Positions 13,909 through 24,014 of a DNA stretch of 64,000 bases are shown in pieces. This stretch comes from Hydractinia symbiolongicarpus (lineage: Eukaryota; Cnidaria; Hydrozoa; Anthoathecata; Hydractiniidae): contig NC_079885.1 of assembly GCF_029227915.1 (NCBI RefSeq), forward strand, positions 21,339,001 to 21,403,000, given 5' to 3'. Every line of letters begins with the position of its first letter. The first letter of the stretch is position 1. Made by a program: the position numbers and the translations under genes. Under the pieces are notes generated by a model that worked only from the letters and a program-made list of their open reading frames with translations, was not told the origin of the DNA and ran no database searches.

Positions 13909-16900
13909 TTACATAGTTTTACATTTTAGTTTGCGCTTCTTTTTCCCTTTGATCTTTGCTACATTTTCTGTCGATTCTGCTATAAACCTATCAAACGCTG
14001 TTAGTTGTTTCTCTTCACGATCCGGGATGGTTAATAATTCTTGCAGCTCTCCATCAAATAATTCTTTAATGCCTTCACTAGTCTTTGCCGAAGTCTGCCA
14101 AAATAAATCTATTTTATTTCGTAACTTAGAATTGGAAATGAATTCTTTTTGCTGTTCATATGGTATTAATTTGGTAGGTTTAATGTCGATTTTGTTTTGT
14201 ATTAAAATAAATTTTGTATTGGGTGCATATTGGTTCTTTTCGATTGATTCCAGTTCATATTCTAAATATTCCAAAGAACTAAAATCTGAAGTATCGTATA
14301 CAAATATAATGCAGTGAGCATTCCGGTAGTGGTCACCCATTGTTGATGTATCACGCTCTTCAAAACCATTTGTGTCCCATATAGAATACTGCACATAAAA
14401 ATAAAAAAAACATTACGATTAGCTACACCTTATTCTGAAGAAATAATCTACCCCTAATCTACCAGAGAATAGATTCTTGCCTTAGAATATTATATAATTA
14501 AACTTAAAAAAAATCATAATGAGAAAGCAGGCCAGAGGCGAATATACAAGGAAATTTAAAAAGTTGTACATTTTTTAAACTTGAACATGGCTTTAAAACT
14601 ATGCAGGTCATTATAATGGCATTTTCACTAAAGCACTGATAGAACGCCCATATGTTTATAATATCCATGGCTAATCCAAAAAATTAAGACAGCTGCAATT
14701 TTGCGGCTACTTATTTCTATGTTTTTTTGTGTCAAACTTATGTGCAATATGTGGCTTCAATAATCTTATACATGGTATTGACATCAATTTAATTCAATTT
14801 AATTTATTTGCCATACAAAATGTGGGTACAAATTACAGTTATAATTCGATGGCTGGAGACCAAGACAATTTCAAGCTAAAAACAACGTGAAGGCCACCAA
14901 ATAGCACAAGTGAAAAGGGCAGTGACGTCAAATAAATGTAATGCTATTGTGTTGTTTAATTCGTTGATTTTGTCAATTTCAATGGAAAATAAACATATCA
15001 ACTTTGCCTGTAACAGAGACACGCAATTACTGTACAAGAATTGATTGGCCTGTGGATATAAATTGGGAACAAAAACATTTAAACTAATAAATTTTATTGA
15101 CGTATATTATAGGGATTTTGGATGTCCCATTTAATCCATCAGTCTTACATATCAGATAAGCTGGACTATACCATTGGGAAATTGGACTATTTTTGTCCCA
15201 AGTGATCCCTATTAACATGCACAGCGAAATATCAACACCCAAAATGAACAACAATGTTAATTGCCTGTAACTTTGCCCATGTACTAATTTATAACAAATC
15301 ATATTTACTTTCCCTGTCACAGCAAACTAAAGTTGATTTTGAAATAAAATTTCCGGTTAATAAAATGACATGGGATTAGCATGTGATTTGTCCTGCCAAT
15401 TAAAAATGTATATATAAACAAAGTTTTATAGAAGACAGAACAGCCTTATAGGAAATGTTTATAGGGGCAATTAGGAAATATAACGCCCTTTGCCAGTCAC
15501 CGACATAGTTTTAAATAGAAATTGTTTATAAATATATGCATTTTATTTGTTATTAAACACTTTTTTTGAGAACTGACAATATTAGATTTTTAAGCTGTAA
15601 AACTGAATAATCATTCGGAAAATGAGAAAAATTCATACTCCTCTCAGTCAAAGCCTATACAAATTGGATATGATTACTTCTGTCATTTTAAAAAATAAAA
15701 TGAACAATCAACTAAAATGTAAAAATCATGCTTCAGTTTATTGAAGGCATTTTTACATCTTCCTATCCCGAACAATCTAGTTCAGCGAATGCGAGAAAAA
15801 TGTAAACAAATGACAGATACCAAATTATGAAGCAAACTTGAATGTTTAACACTTTTGTAGAAAAATTGACCCACCCACTATTTTTTGGTGTATTTGGTGT
15901 GCGGCTTTTTTGAATAAAAATTATATATATATAGGAAATAAGAATGTAATTCATGCATGAAGAGATTTGGGTCATGTCGCTTGTGAATGCAGGAAATAAG
16001 AATGTAATTCATGCATGAAGAGATTTTGGTCATGTCATGGAATCCACACGCAATATATGATCTAGACCAACATACTATTGTGAGGGGCAACCAAATCGTG
16101 CATGCATACGTACATACACGATGTTGTATGCTACAAATATTTTGCATAATAAAACATTCTCTGTTAATGTGTTGATTTTACTAAGGAACCAAGACAATTA
16201 ACCATAACATAACAAAATTCCAGGACATCAATTCACTTTTGTTTGTGAAAAAAAACAGCCCTAAGTTTCCAAGTTGTTTGATGACATTTTTCTTTTTTAC
16301 TTCAATAGTAGCAACTTTTCTCAACAATATTATTTTTACTTAACTACAAGATGCAAACTCAAACCTTGTTATCCTGCTATTTGAAACAAGTAGAGGCTGA
16401 GAACATCTGTGTAGAATGTTGTGAGCTTAAACTGTTTGTAGAGTGAAGAGAAATTCATTTAAGGTTCCTCTTAAAATATGATAGTAGTAAGGAATACAAA
16501 TATGTGGTGTTATTGTGCAAAGATTGTACTCATCATTAGCATCTCTTAATGTACCACATTTGGAGAGAACGATGTGATCTTAACAATAATAGTAATAAAA
16601 ATCTTTAAAAAACAATTAAATTAAAAATCCTTTTATTTTTTTTAGAAAGTAATGTTACAGTACAAAATTGCTTTCTCTAGCATTTGTTTTCCACTATTAT
16701 CAAGGCAGTGTTTTCAATACACTGTGGGCATGTAATGAGAAAATGTAAATTTAAATAAAATACTTGGGCTTTTTTTGAAAACATTAGATCAAAAATAAGC
16801 TAAATCATTGAATTCTTTATCCGCATCAGATATATTCTCAGTATGGTGGGAGGTCTCCTTTAAAATGTAGCTATAAAAGCTTGCTAAAAAAGGTCTTATT

Positions 16901-19070
16901 CAGCTTATTTCTTTTTACGGAAACATTGTTGAAGCTTTAAACTATGATGTAGTGTAGATGGACAACTTCCGAATGACATATATTCATGTAAAGTCGTAAC
17001 GATATCTTTGTGCAAAGAAACAGACTGAAAAGGACCCTACTTACGTACGCCCACATCTTTTTGCCTGCCATGCAATTGCTAAAACCAAAGGGCTTACCAC
17101 ATAAAATGTAACATCTTCTCGATTGTTTCACATTTTATACGAATTGAAACAATTATGATCGTTTTGAGATTCTATCATCATTTTTTAAAATCGTTTACAG
17201 ATCGTTTCATGAAACGATTTAAAACAATCCTGAAACGATTGAATTCTATTTTAAACTGTAAGCTCAAAAATGAAACAAAGTGGACGCGAACAGGATACGA
17301 ATGGGAAACGATTCCAAAACTATTTTGAAACAAATGCAAAAAAAAACTTTCGAAACGAATTCTGAAGCGAATTGTACTCCCAAAACAATTAAAAAACAAT
17401 CAAAAACGTGATAAATTAATTGCTTGAAACTCTTTTTAGACATTCCTTTCTCACTTCGACAGTAGTTACAAAAATATGCCTTTCATTGAATGGGGTGGTA
17501 AAACTACGTAGTTTGGAAACCAACTGTGACTATATTTGATCCTGTTTTATTAGTTTTAAAAAAATACGGCGACTTTCATAGTTCTCAAGCAAATTATGTC
17601 AACGTTTGAACTATCTACGATACCTTTTAGATGGGTTTCAAAACGATCTACGGCGATGTTTTTGCTTTTAACAATGGCGTTTCGATACTTTTTAAACAAT
17701 ATACGGCGATGTTTTAGCTTCTTACGATTGGGTTTTGATAATTGTTAAACGATCCACGCCGATGTTTTAGCTTCTTACGATCGTATTTTGATAATTTTTA
17801 ACTGATATACGGAGTTGTTTTTGCTTCTTACGATCCCGTTTTGATATTTTTAAACGATCTACGGCGATGTTTTTGTTTCTTACGATCACGTTTGGATAAT
17901 TTTTAAACCATCTACGGCGATGTTTTCGCTTCTTATAATTGTTTTTTGAAGGTTCTTAAACGATCTATGGAGATGAACGAGATCGTAGAGAACCAAAAAA
18001 ATAGTTTGAGTTATCAAATGTTCGACTTACTGGGGCATTCAATAAGTCAAACTTTGGCCGATAAGTGAAAATAGTTCGAGTTATTAAAAGTTTTTTTATT
18101 TTCTATTCTAACAAGAAAGTTTTTGTCAACTTTGGAAGAACAATTTATATTATTGAAAGAAAATTAGCCACTTTTTACTGAGATTGTTTTCATTTTTCCT
18201 CTGAAGTTCGTGGTACCGGGGGAATTTCTGTCCAGGGGACAGGAAAAATGGTTTGACTTAAGAGAAAGTATTAGTGAAGGTTCAACGGGAATTCAAAAAA
18301 CAGTTCGAGTTACTGGAATTTCGAGTTATTGGGGGTTCAAGTTATGGGGAGTATACCGTATTTTAAATAATTTGATAATAACATTTCTTTAGAAATCGGT
18401 GAGTGTGATAAGCATAATAATGATAAAGGTGTTAAATTTGTATTTTTATATTTTTCAACTAATACTTATTTCACACTTTGCGAGCATTTTTAAGAAGGGG
18501 AGGGGAACGGGTCTAGTTAGCCCTTTTTTAAGAAAAAATCTACAAAGCTTTACAAAAGTTATATGATAATACACTCAATCAAAGTGCCATGTTTTTCCTG
18601 CGCGCGCAGAAATGGAGGTAATTTTTCCGCTTAGTTTGTTTACATTTTTAACTCTATTTCTGCGCGCGATCCGGGCATTACGTAATCACTTACATGCGTG
18701 CGCAAGTAAATATCGGGACTGTGATTCCATGTATGGCACTTTTAGTGCTTACCCTTATTTGTAATAATACAGCTAACTCTTATTAAAGTGTAATCTTGTA
18801 AAAACAACACACCTCAATAGTTTCATCATCTTTGTCTTTAAATTCATATGTTAACGTTTGACAGGTGGGTTTTTCTTCAGAGAATTCCATATCCTGTACA
18901 CGCATGAATATTGACGTTTTTCCAACATCAAATTTTCCTGATAAACAGACTTTATAACGTGTTCCTGACATTTTATTTCCCTTTCTCCAGCGACCACTGC
19001 CATAACGTGGTAAAATGGGATCGTTTTCTACACTTATTGCACTACTTGGTCGAGACTGTGTTTTAGCCAT
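13909..19070 (-). CDS. Ras/Rab-like small GTPase B, lacking the catalytic Gln, CaaX end
   Basis: Two exons on the minus strand, 19070-18813 and 14388-13909, are separated by a 4.4-kb intron (donor GTGTGT, acceptor TGCAG) and join in phase 0 to give 245 aa. A 37-residue Ser/Arg-rich leader precedes the G domain, and a second Met at residue 34 could be an alternative start. Motifs: G1 GKFDVGKTS (45-53); a threonine in switch I (PTCQT); G3 WDTNGFE (90-96), where Phe replaces the catalytic Gln and Asn the Ala of DTAGQ; G4 NKID (151-154); G5 TSAK (185-188). The C-terminus is strongly basic (KGKKKRK) and ends CKTM, a farnesyl-type CaaX box, so the protein is predicted at the plasma membrane or an endomembrane. 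It is a paralogue of the gene at 11483-12862. It matches no named subfamily that I can place. Confidence 0.86.
15931..16038. repeat. Two-copy direct repeat in GTPase B intron
   Basis: The segment AGGAAATAAGAATGTAATTC followed by ATGCATGAAGAGATTT and 'GGTCATGTC' occurs twice, starting near 15933 and 15991 (spacing about 58 bp). The copies are nearly identical, indicating a recent local duplication. Confidence 0.8.
17201..17218. repeat. Perfect 18-bp palindrome
   Basis: ATCGTTTCATGAAACGAT is its own reverse complement. It lies among several AAACGATT or AATCGTTT words between 17185 and 17400, in the GTPase B intron. Confidence 0.8.
17638..17975. repeat. Degenerate minisatellite, about 7 units of 50-60 bp
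   Basis: Units carry a core like 'ACGATCTACGGCGATGTTTT' followed by 'GCTTCTTACGAT' and 'TTTTGATA'. Core copies begin near 17642, 17696, 17749, 17802, 17854, 17908 and 17958. Copies differ by substitutions and small indels, so the array is old. It lies in the large GTPase B intron. Confidence 0.8.
18596..18675. repeat. GC-rich inverted repeat in GTPase B intron
   Basis: GCGCGCAGAAATGGAG and, about 40 bp later, CTCTATTTCTGCGCGC form a 15-16 bp stem with one mismatch. It lies about 140-215 bp downstream of the GTPase B exon 1 donor in the sense of that gene. Confidence 0.65.
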
Positions 19071-19826
19071 TTTGTTAGGAAGCTTCAGCAGCGAACCAGC
19101 AGCTTATTAACTGAATAGTATTGAAAGACAGCTATTAATTTTATTAATTGTTATAAACTTTTGCAATAATGCTCATAATGTATCACAAAGTAAAGCAAAC
19201 AAATATAGATTAGATAGCTAGAACTAGAGTTTAGACAGGCCACCCCTTCAACCAGACTTGCTTGTTTTGTGTGACGGGCTTTAAAGGTACTGTCCGATTA
19301 AAAAACAATATATTTTCTTTTGTTTTATTAAGTATCAAAAATAACGAAGATTGCACTCTTAAACAACAAAAATTTATCCAATACTTAGCACGCACCATCG
19401 TTTGTTTGTTTTGATCTTGCTGCACTAGCCTACCATCTTCACAAACTTTCGAACGCGGCAAAAGGACTGGGTCAATTCATTATTCAGCACATTTTTGCTT
19501 GTGACGTAGTTACCTGGCTTCTTATTAGGCGAACCCCCCCCCCCCCCCCCCCCCCCCCCCCGACTTGCGCATCGAACGACTAAATGTTTATTTATAATTT
19601 TTTTCCTTTGTTTAAAAAAGTTCTTTATGAAGATAGCAATGAATGAAAATAATTCGCAGGTTCCAGGATTTCAATTCGAGCCGGAAAGAACAGCGAATGA
19701 TGAGCTAGTTCCGACTTTTCAAGACGTAGACGAACATAACATTGGAAACCTTGTTGCTCCTACTCCTAAATGTGAGAGGATGCCCTCTAAAGTATAGAAT
19801 GTTTTTGCTGTCACGAGACAGACTCT

Positions 19827-20795
19827 CAGTCTTTTTCAGGAATATTTGAGTAGGTGTGCGATGATTCGCAGCACGTGTAAATCAAGTAACGCGTGCGATG
19901 TAAAACGCACGTGCAAAGAATGTTACGCCTGCGATACGGGCTCCGCCCGAGGTTATTTTTGTTGCGCATTCATTTTGCGGTAGAAAAGTGGGGGACGTTT
20001 TAAATCGTGAACCCCAAACACGATGATCGAGCGTCTACTGGTATAGCGACTCTCTCAATCTTAACTTCCTTTTCTACATGTCCGAAATAGTATGCATGAC
20101 TATACTGTCATTTTTATATTTATTGTTTATTTTTCACAAGCAAATAGGCAAAAATATGCTTTGTTTTCAAATTAAAAAAAATCTTTATCCACGTGGCTTA
20201 AATAAAACTTCAAAATTCATTCAAAAAGTTCAGCTACACTTTAACAAAATTTTTACAGAAAAAAATTTATACCGCCCGTGGGTTTCGGTTTTACAGGCAT
20301 AAAGAAAAAATCCATTAAATTCGGACCTGCTATGGTTTCCAATTATTTTGTCAAATGAAGAAATTATCTACAATTAAATCCATGATAAAATGTCTATTCC
20401 GCCTGTAAGTGCAGTTTTGCAGACTTGCTTCATCCGTGCTCCGTCGGCGTTCACCTCCGCATTAGTTAAGAACCGCATGGCTGGATTTCTTGTGTAAGAC
20501 CTGGTTACCAACGACGAAGGGGCCAGGCAAAAGAGATTTATATCTACGTAGTTCTTTTAACTAAGTCAGGAGTCGGTGAATTAGCTAGGATGGTCAGGTT
20601 GGCTATGAATAAGCTTGCTCGTGGATTAAAAGGACCAGGACTATTCAATAATTTCTGAGATCTATGGATTTTATAGGTTGATTTTGAAAACTCAATATTT
20701 ATTTTTCAGGCGTGCGATTAATCACACGCCTGAAACGATTTAGGCGTGTGCCAAGGCGTGCGCGTGCGATCGCACGCCTCTCCTGAAAAAGACTG
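19827..20795. mobile_element. Nested 969-bp non-autonomous DNA transposon
   Basis: The ends are 15-bp exact inverted repeats, CAGTCTTTTTCAGGA and its complement. They are flanked by a direct repeat GACTCT (19821-19826 and 20796-20801), consistent with a 6-bp target-site duplication. Subterminal sequence near both ends is rich in GTGCGAT/ATCGCAC palindromes. There is no transposase frame. It sits wholly inside the TTAA element 19285-21819, so it inserted later. Confidence 0.82.
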
Positions 20796-21012
20796 GACTC
20801 TATTAAATATTTTCAATTACATGGTATAAAAGTTTCTACTCCTTCATGAGTAATTCTTAGATGCGAAGTGTGATTGAGTAATATTGTAATATTTTTCAGA
20901 TAAAAAATGTATTACGGAACACGAAGAATTCCGAGCGGTGGTTTTATTGAAGAGTACGCTGTGAACATCTTTGGTGGCACTCCATGACAGAGAGTTTCGA
21001 ACGACCACCTAG

Positions 21013-21207
21013 TTACCAGCCCCCACTCACCTCCTTAACATCCTTTTCTTTCCTCCGTTCAGATATTTCTCCGACTTTTGGTTTTTCCTTATACGGAAGA
21101 TTTTTTTTTGGATCCTTGAGCAGCAAAAAAAAAATTTTATCCTGTTTTTTTCGACTGTTGTTAGTGCAATTCACAACAGCGCACCACGACATTATTCTGC
21201 CTCTCAA
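21013..21207 (-). pseudogene. THAP-type zinc-finger fragment within a transposon
   Basis: The minus-strand frame contains MSWCAVVNCTNNSRKK, then 'IFFLLLKDPKKN', then a stop after about 64 codons. The spacing Cys-x4-Cys-x-Asn followed by Phe-Phe and a basic DPKK resembles the first half of a THAP domain, a DNA-binding C2CH finger common in transposon-derived proteins. The later Trp, Cys and His of the domain are not in this frame. It may be one exon or a decayed remnant, since it lies in the TTAA element and no partner exon was recognised. The identification is tentative. Confidence 0.4.
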
Positions 21208-22299
21208 CCTTACTGAATGTGCGATCTGAGTCTAATCTCTCTGTGGCGGGACATCTAGTGAAGAGGAAACTAATTTTTAATTATTGATTGGTTGTCTTTA
21301 GAGTAGCTGAAACAACTATGCAACCCTAAGGCTAAAGTCATATTGAACTTCAAGTGTTATTAGCGAAAGCTTCTTACTTAGGTTCGTACAGAATTAGCAC
21401 AGTGTGTGTTTACCTTAAGGTCTAGACACATCTCTCGCCTTCGATTTTTTAATTCCATATGAATAATTCATAAAAAGCGGTCTTTCACAATTCAGGGGGT
21501 AAAATTACCAAAATTTTTAAACATGAAATAAAATATCAGCCCTGGCCCACGTTTTATCTATTTTGGTCAGTTCGGCGCGCTCCAGGTAAATACGTCACAC
21601 GCGACATATTATTTCAGCCTCGCTTTAGTGCCTATCATCCGCCATCCATATAAACAATCGAAGCGAGAGACCGCATGCTTTTTTTGTAAACAAGAATGAG
21701 ATATTGTTCAGTTGGTGTTAGGAAAGAAAACAAATAATTATTTAATTATTTTATAGAAATTAGTTCCATATAAGAATTTTTTGTCAAAATTTTAGTTGAT
21801 TTTTAATCGGACAGTACCTTTAAATATACAACAAAATTAGATTTGTGTCAATGATTGATAAAACCCGTCACAATGCTGGGGCGGCGGCGTGGAGTGAAGG
21901 CGGCAATACAAGCCCCAGGGGTGCAAAGTGGTTTTTGGTCAAATTTTAATTTCAGGCCACAGAGAATTTCTAAAATAAAAAGTTGTTAAGTTAAAAATTA
22001 CTATTTTTGCACTTTAATAATGTGTTATTTTTTTAAAAAGTTCTCATTTATAAAACTCCTGCGGGGGGAGGGGTTGCACGCGGCGCGGGTTTTCTATAAT
22101 GCAAGTTTTTCTTACTTACAGATAAATAATAACGGCAAACAAGAACATAGTAAATAAATAAAAACCCACAAACATTGACTCTTCATGTCGTATTGAAAAA
22201 AACATGCACTTTCATAAGATTTGTTGACTACAAAGCCGCGCCACTAGCGCTAAGCTTGACCGCTGGTAGGCCTTAGCAAGAATCCCTGGGGACGAAAAA

Positions 22300-22685
22300 A
22301 TCCAGATAGATGTGCTTTTTTACATGGCTAGATTTAAATATATCAAGGGATATACCCTGTGTATTATTTATAGAGAGGGCATTATTATAGCTTAGATGGG
22401 GAGCCCTGGCGTAATTGATGCACCCTCGTTCCCAGGACTTGTTGATAGGCCTTTTTTATATTTGAACAGTCTAAATATAAAAGCCTACCAAGTTCCTGGG
22501 GCGAGGTTGTATTTAATGCTAATTTTGAACTACGCAGACACAGACATATTCCCCATTTTCCTCGCTTGGCGCTATGGTAACGTTCCCTGCCCATATTGAA
22601 TTGCCACCAAAGGGAAATCTAACCTTGGTCTCCAAAAACTTTAAAGTGCTGGAGTTATAACCACTAGCGTTATATAACTACGAGA
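22300..22685 (-). mobile_element. tRNA-derived SINE, full-length, carrying a nested fold-back
   Basis: Read on the minus strand, the head near 22680-22610 has box A-like GCTAGTGGTTATAACTCC and a degenerate box B (AGGTTAGATTTCC). The body shares the 'GTTACCATAGC' and CTACGCAGA/TCTGCGTAG blocks and the 'GGGTATATCCCT' block with the 27.1-27.4 kb copy. The tail is ACATCTATCT. A CCTCG-family palindrome (22423-22509) interrupts the body at a point where the 27-kb copy is continuous, so it inserted after this SINE. Confidence 0.78.
22423..22509. repeat. CCTCG-family fold-back nested in a SINE
   Basis: CCCTCGTTCCCAGGACTTGT on the left pairs with 'CAAGTTCCTGGGGCGAGG' on the right, and the inner arms 'TAGGCCTTTTTTATATTT' and 'AAATATAAAAGCCTA' also pair. 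The result is an element of about 87 bp that is almost entirely stem. Confidence 0.82.
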
Positions 22686-22699
22686 GTTCTCAACCTGGA

Positions 22700-24014
22700 G
22701 CAGCGGGGATTTCGTTACAGAGACGCCGGCGGTTTCGCGTGTTTATTACCTGATCCCCCCCCCCCCCCCGACGGAGCCGGCTTGATGCTGGGGTCAATTT
22801 TGCATTTTTTTATGAGGTCTCACATAGCGCCTCAGCCAAAAGCATATTCAAAACGTTCTATTTGAAAAACGAAAGTGGTAGGTTCCTCCGGGGTTTCTGT
22901 GGGAGACAGGTAACTGAATTATATTTGTTATTATAACATGCTTAAAATTTTTAATTATTTTCAACAAAATGGCACACATTTGAACTCAATTTATAGAAAC
23001 ATGTAAATTTTCAGGTTTGTAACTCATATACAGAGGCAGTGTTGTACTTAGTATATACTGAGTTTGACTCTGTAGTGTAGATAAGTTGCAAATGTTCACA
23101 AAGTTCCATATACATGCATGCACATCCTTCAAAGCATAGAAAACATATATAATTTATAGGTTTTTAGGAATATAAGATTGAAAGCGCAGTGGAATTAGTT
23201 TTCTCAATTATTACCTTCTCTGTTTAAAAGCAGACTACCAATTTTAGCATCAGTGTTTTTTTAACTTACACGATATCTTGTTGTCGATCTGTTGTGTATA
23301 TTTCTTGCCTGTGCGTATGTCTATTGCTCTTGATGCAAAATTAAAACATTAGATTACACCCCAACTTGTCTATTAGTAGCCAAACTTTTAATGTTCTTTG
23401 GAGAAATGTCCATGCAAATCAACTGCAGTGAAACATTTTTTATTGCAGTTAAATAATATGAAATTTAAAAATTTTAAATTATAATAATTATATAGTATAT
23501 AAAATTGCAACCCCCCTTTCACTATGCTTGAGTAATCTGACATTAAAAATTGTTAATCCTCTCTTTGTTTATAGTATTAATAATAATGACATTATTTGCA
23601 GAAATTGTTTATGAAGTAACTTGATCTGTATATAATGTGAGATTATTATATGTAGTAAGTAAATTGTGAAATGTACTGTAATTAGATAATACTACATAAT
23701 AGACTTTAGTGTGTATGTTTACAGCAATCTGTTTATAGATATATCTCCACTTAAAATAAAATTCATAATGTGTTATTCTCTGTTACATTTTGTGCATGTG
23801 TAGACCCTGGTTTTTATTGTATATTGTATTTTTCATTCACAAAGGGTTATTTGGTTAGTATTTCGATTATATGTTAGCACAGTATTACACAGACCAGAAA
23901 CTAACTTATGACCACCCCCACCTCAGCTGCTACTATAAAAGAAATTTGATAGAGACCTTTATATACCTTTTTTAATATTCATCACTGATTGCACGTTCTA
24001 CTATTTAGCGATTT
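22700..24014. other. Upstream region of OPLAH
   Basis: No coding exon was seen. A C run (22756-22769) is present. Immediately before the OPLAH start there is a good 3' splice site (CTACTATTTAG at 23998-24008), so an upstream non-coding exon or a trans-spliced leader probably supplies the 5' UTR. A donor-like CAGGTAACTG at about 22907 is one possible partner, but this is unproven. Confidence 0.4.

Larger units (their letters stand above)
19285..21819. mobile_element. 2.5-kb TTAA-flanked DNA transposon
   Basis: TTAA flanks both ends (19281-19284 and 21820-21823). The termini are exact 20-bp inverted repeats beginning AGGTACTGTCCGATTAAAAA. TTAA duplication is the hallmark of piggyBac-type insertion. 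No intact transposase is readable. Inside are a run of about 32 C residues (19529-19560), a nested 969-bp element (19827-20795) and a THAP-like fragment on the minus strand near 21010-21200. The first three terminal bases (AGG) are shared with the element at 30064-31623. Confidence 0.87.
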
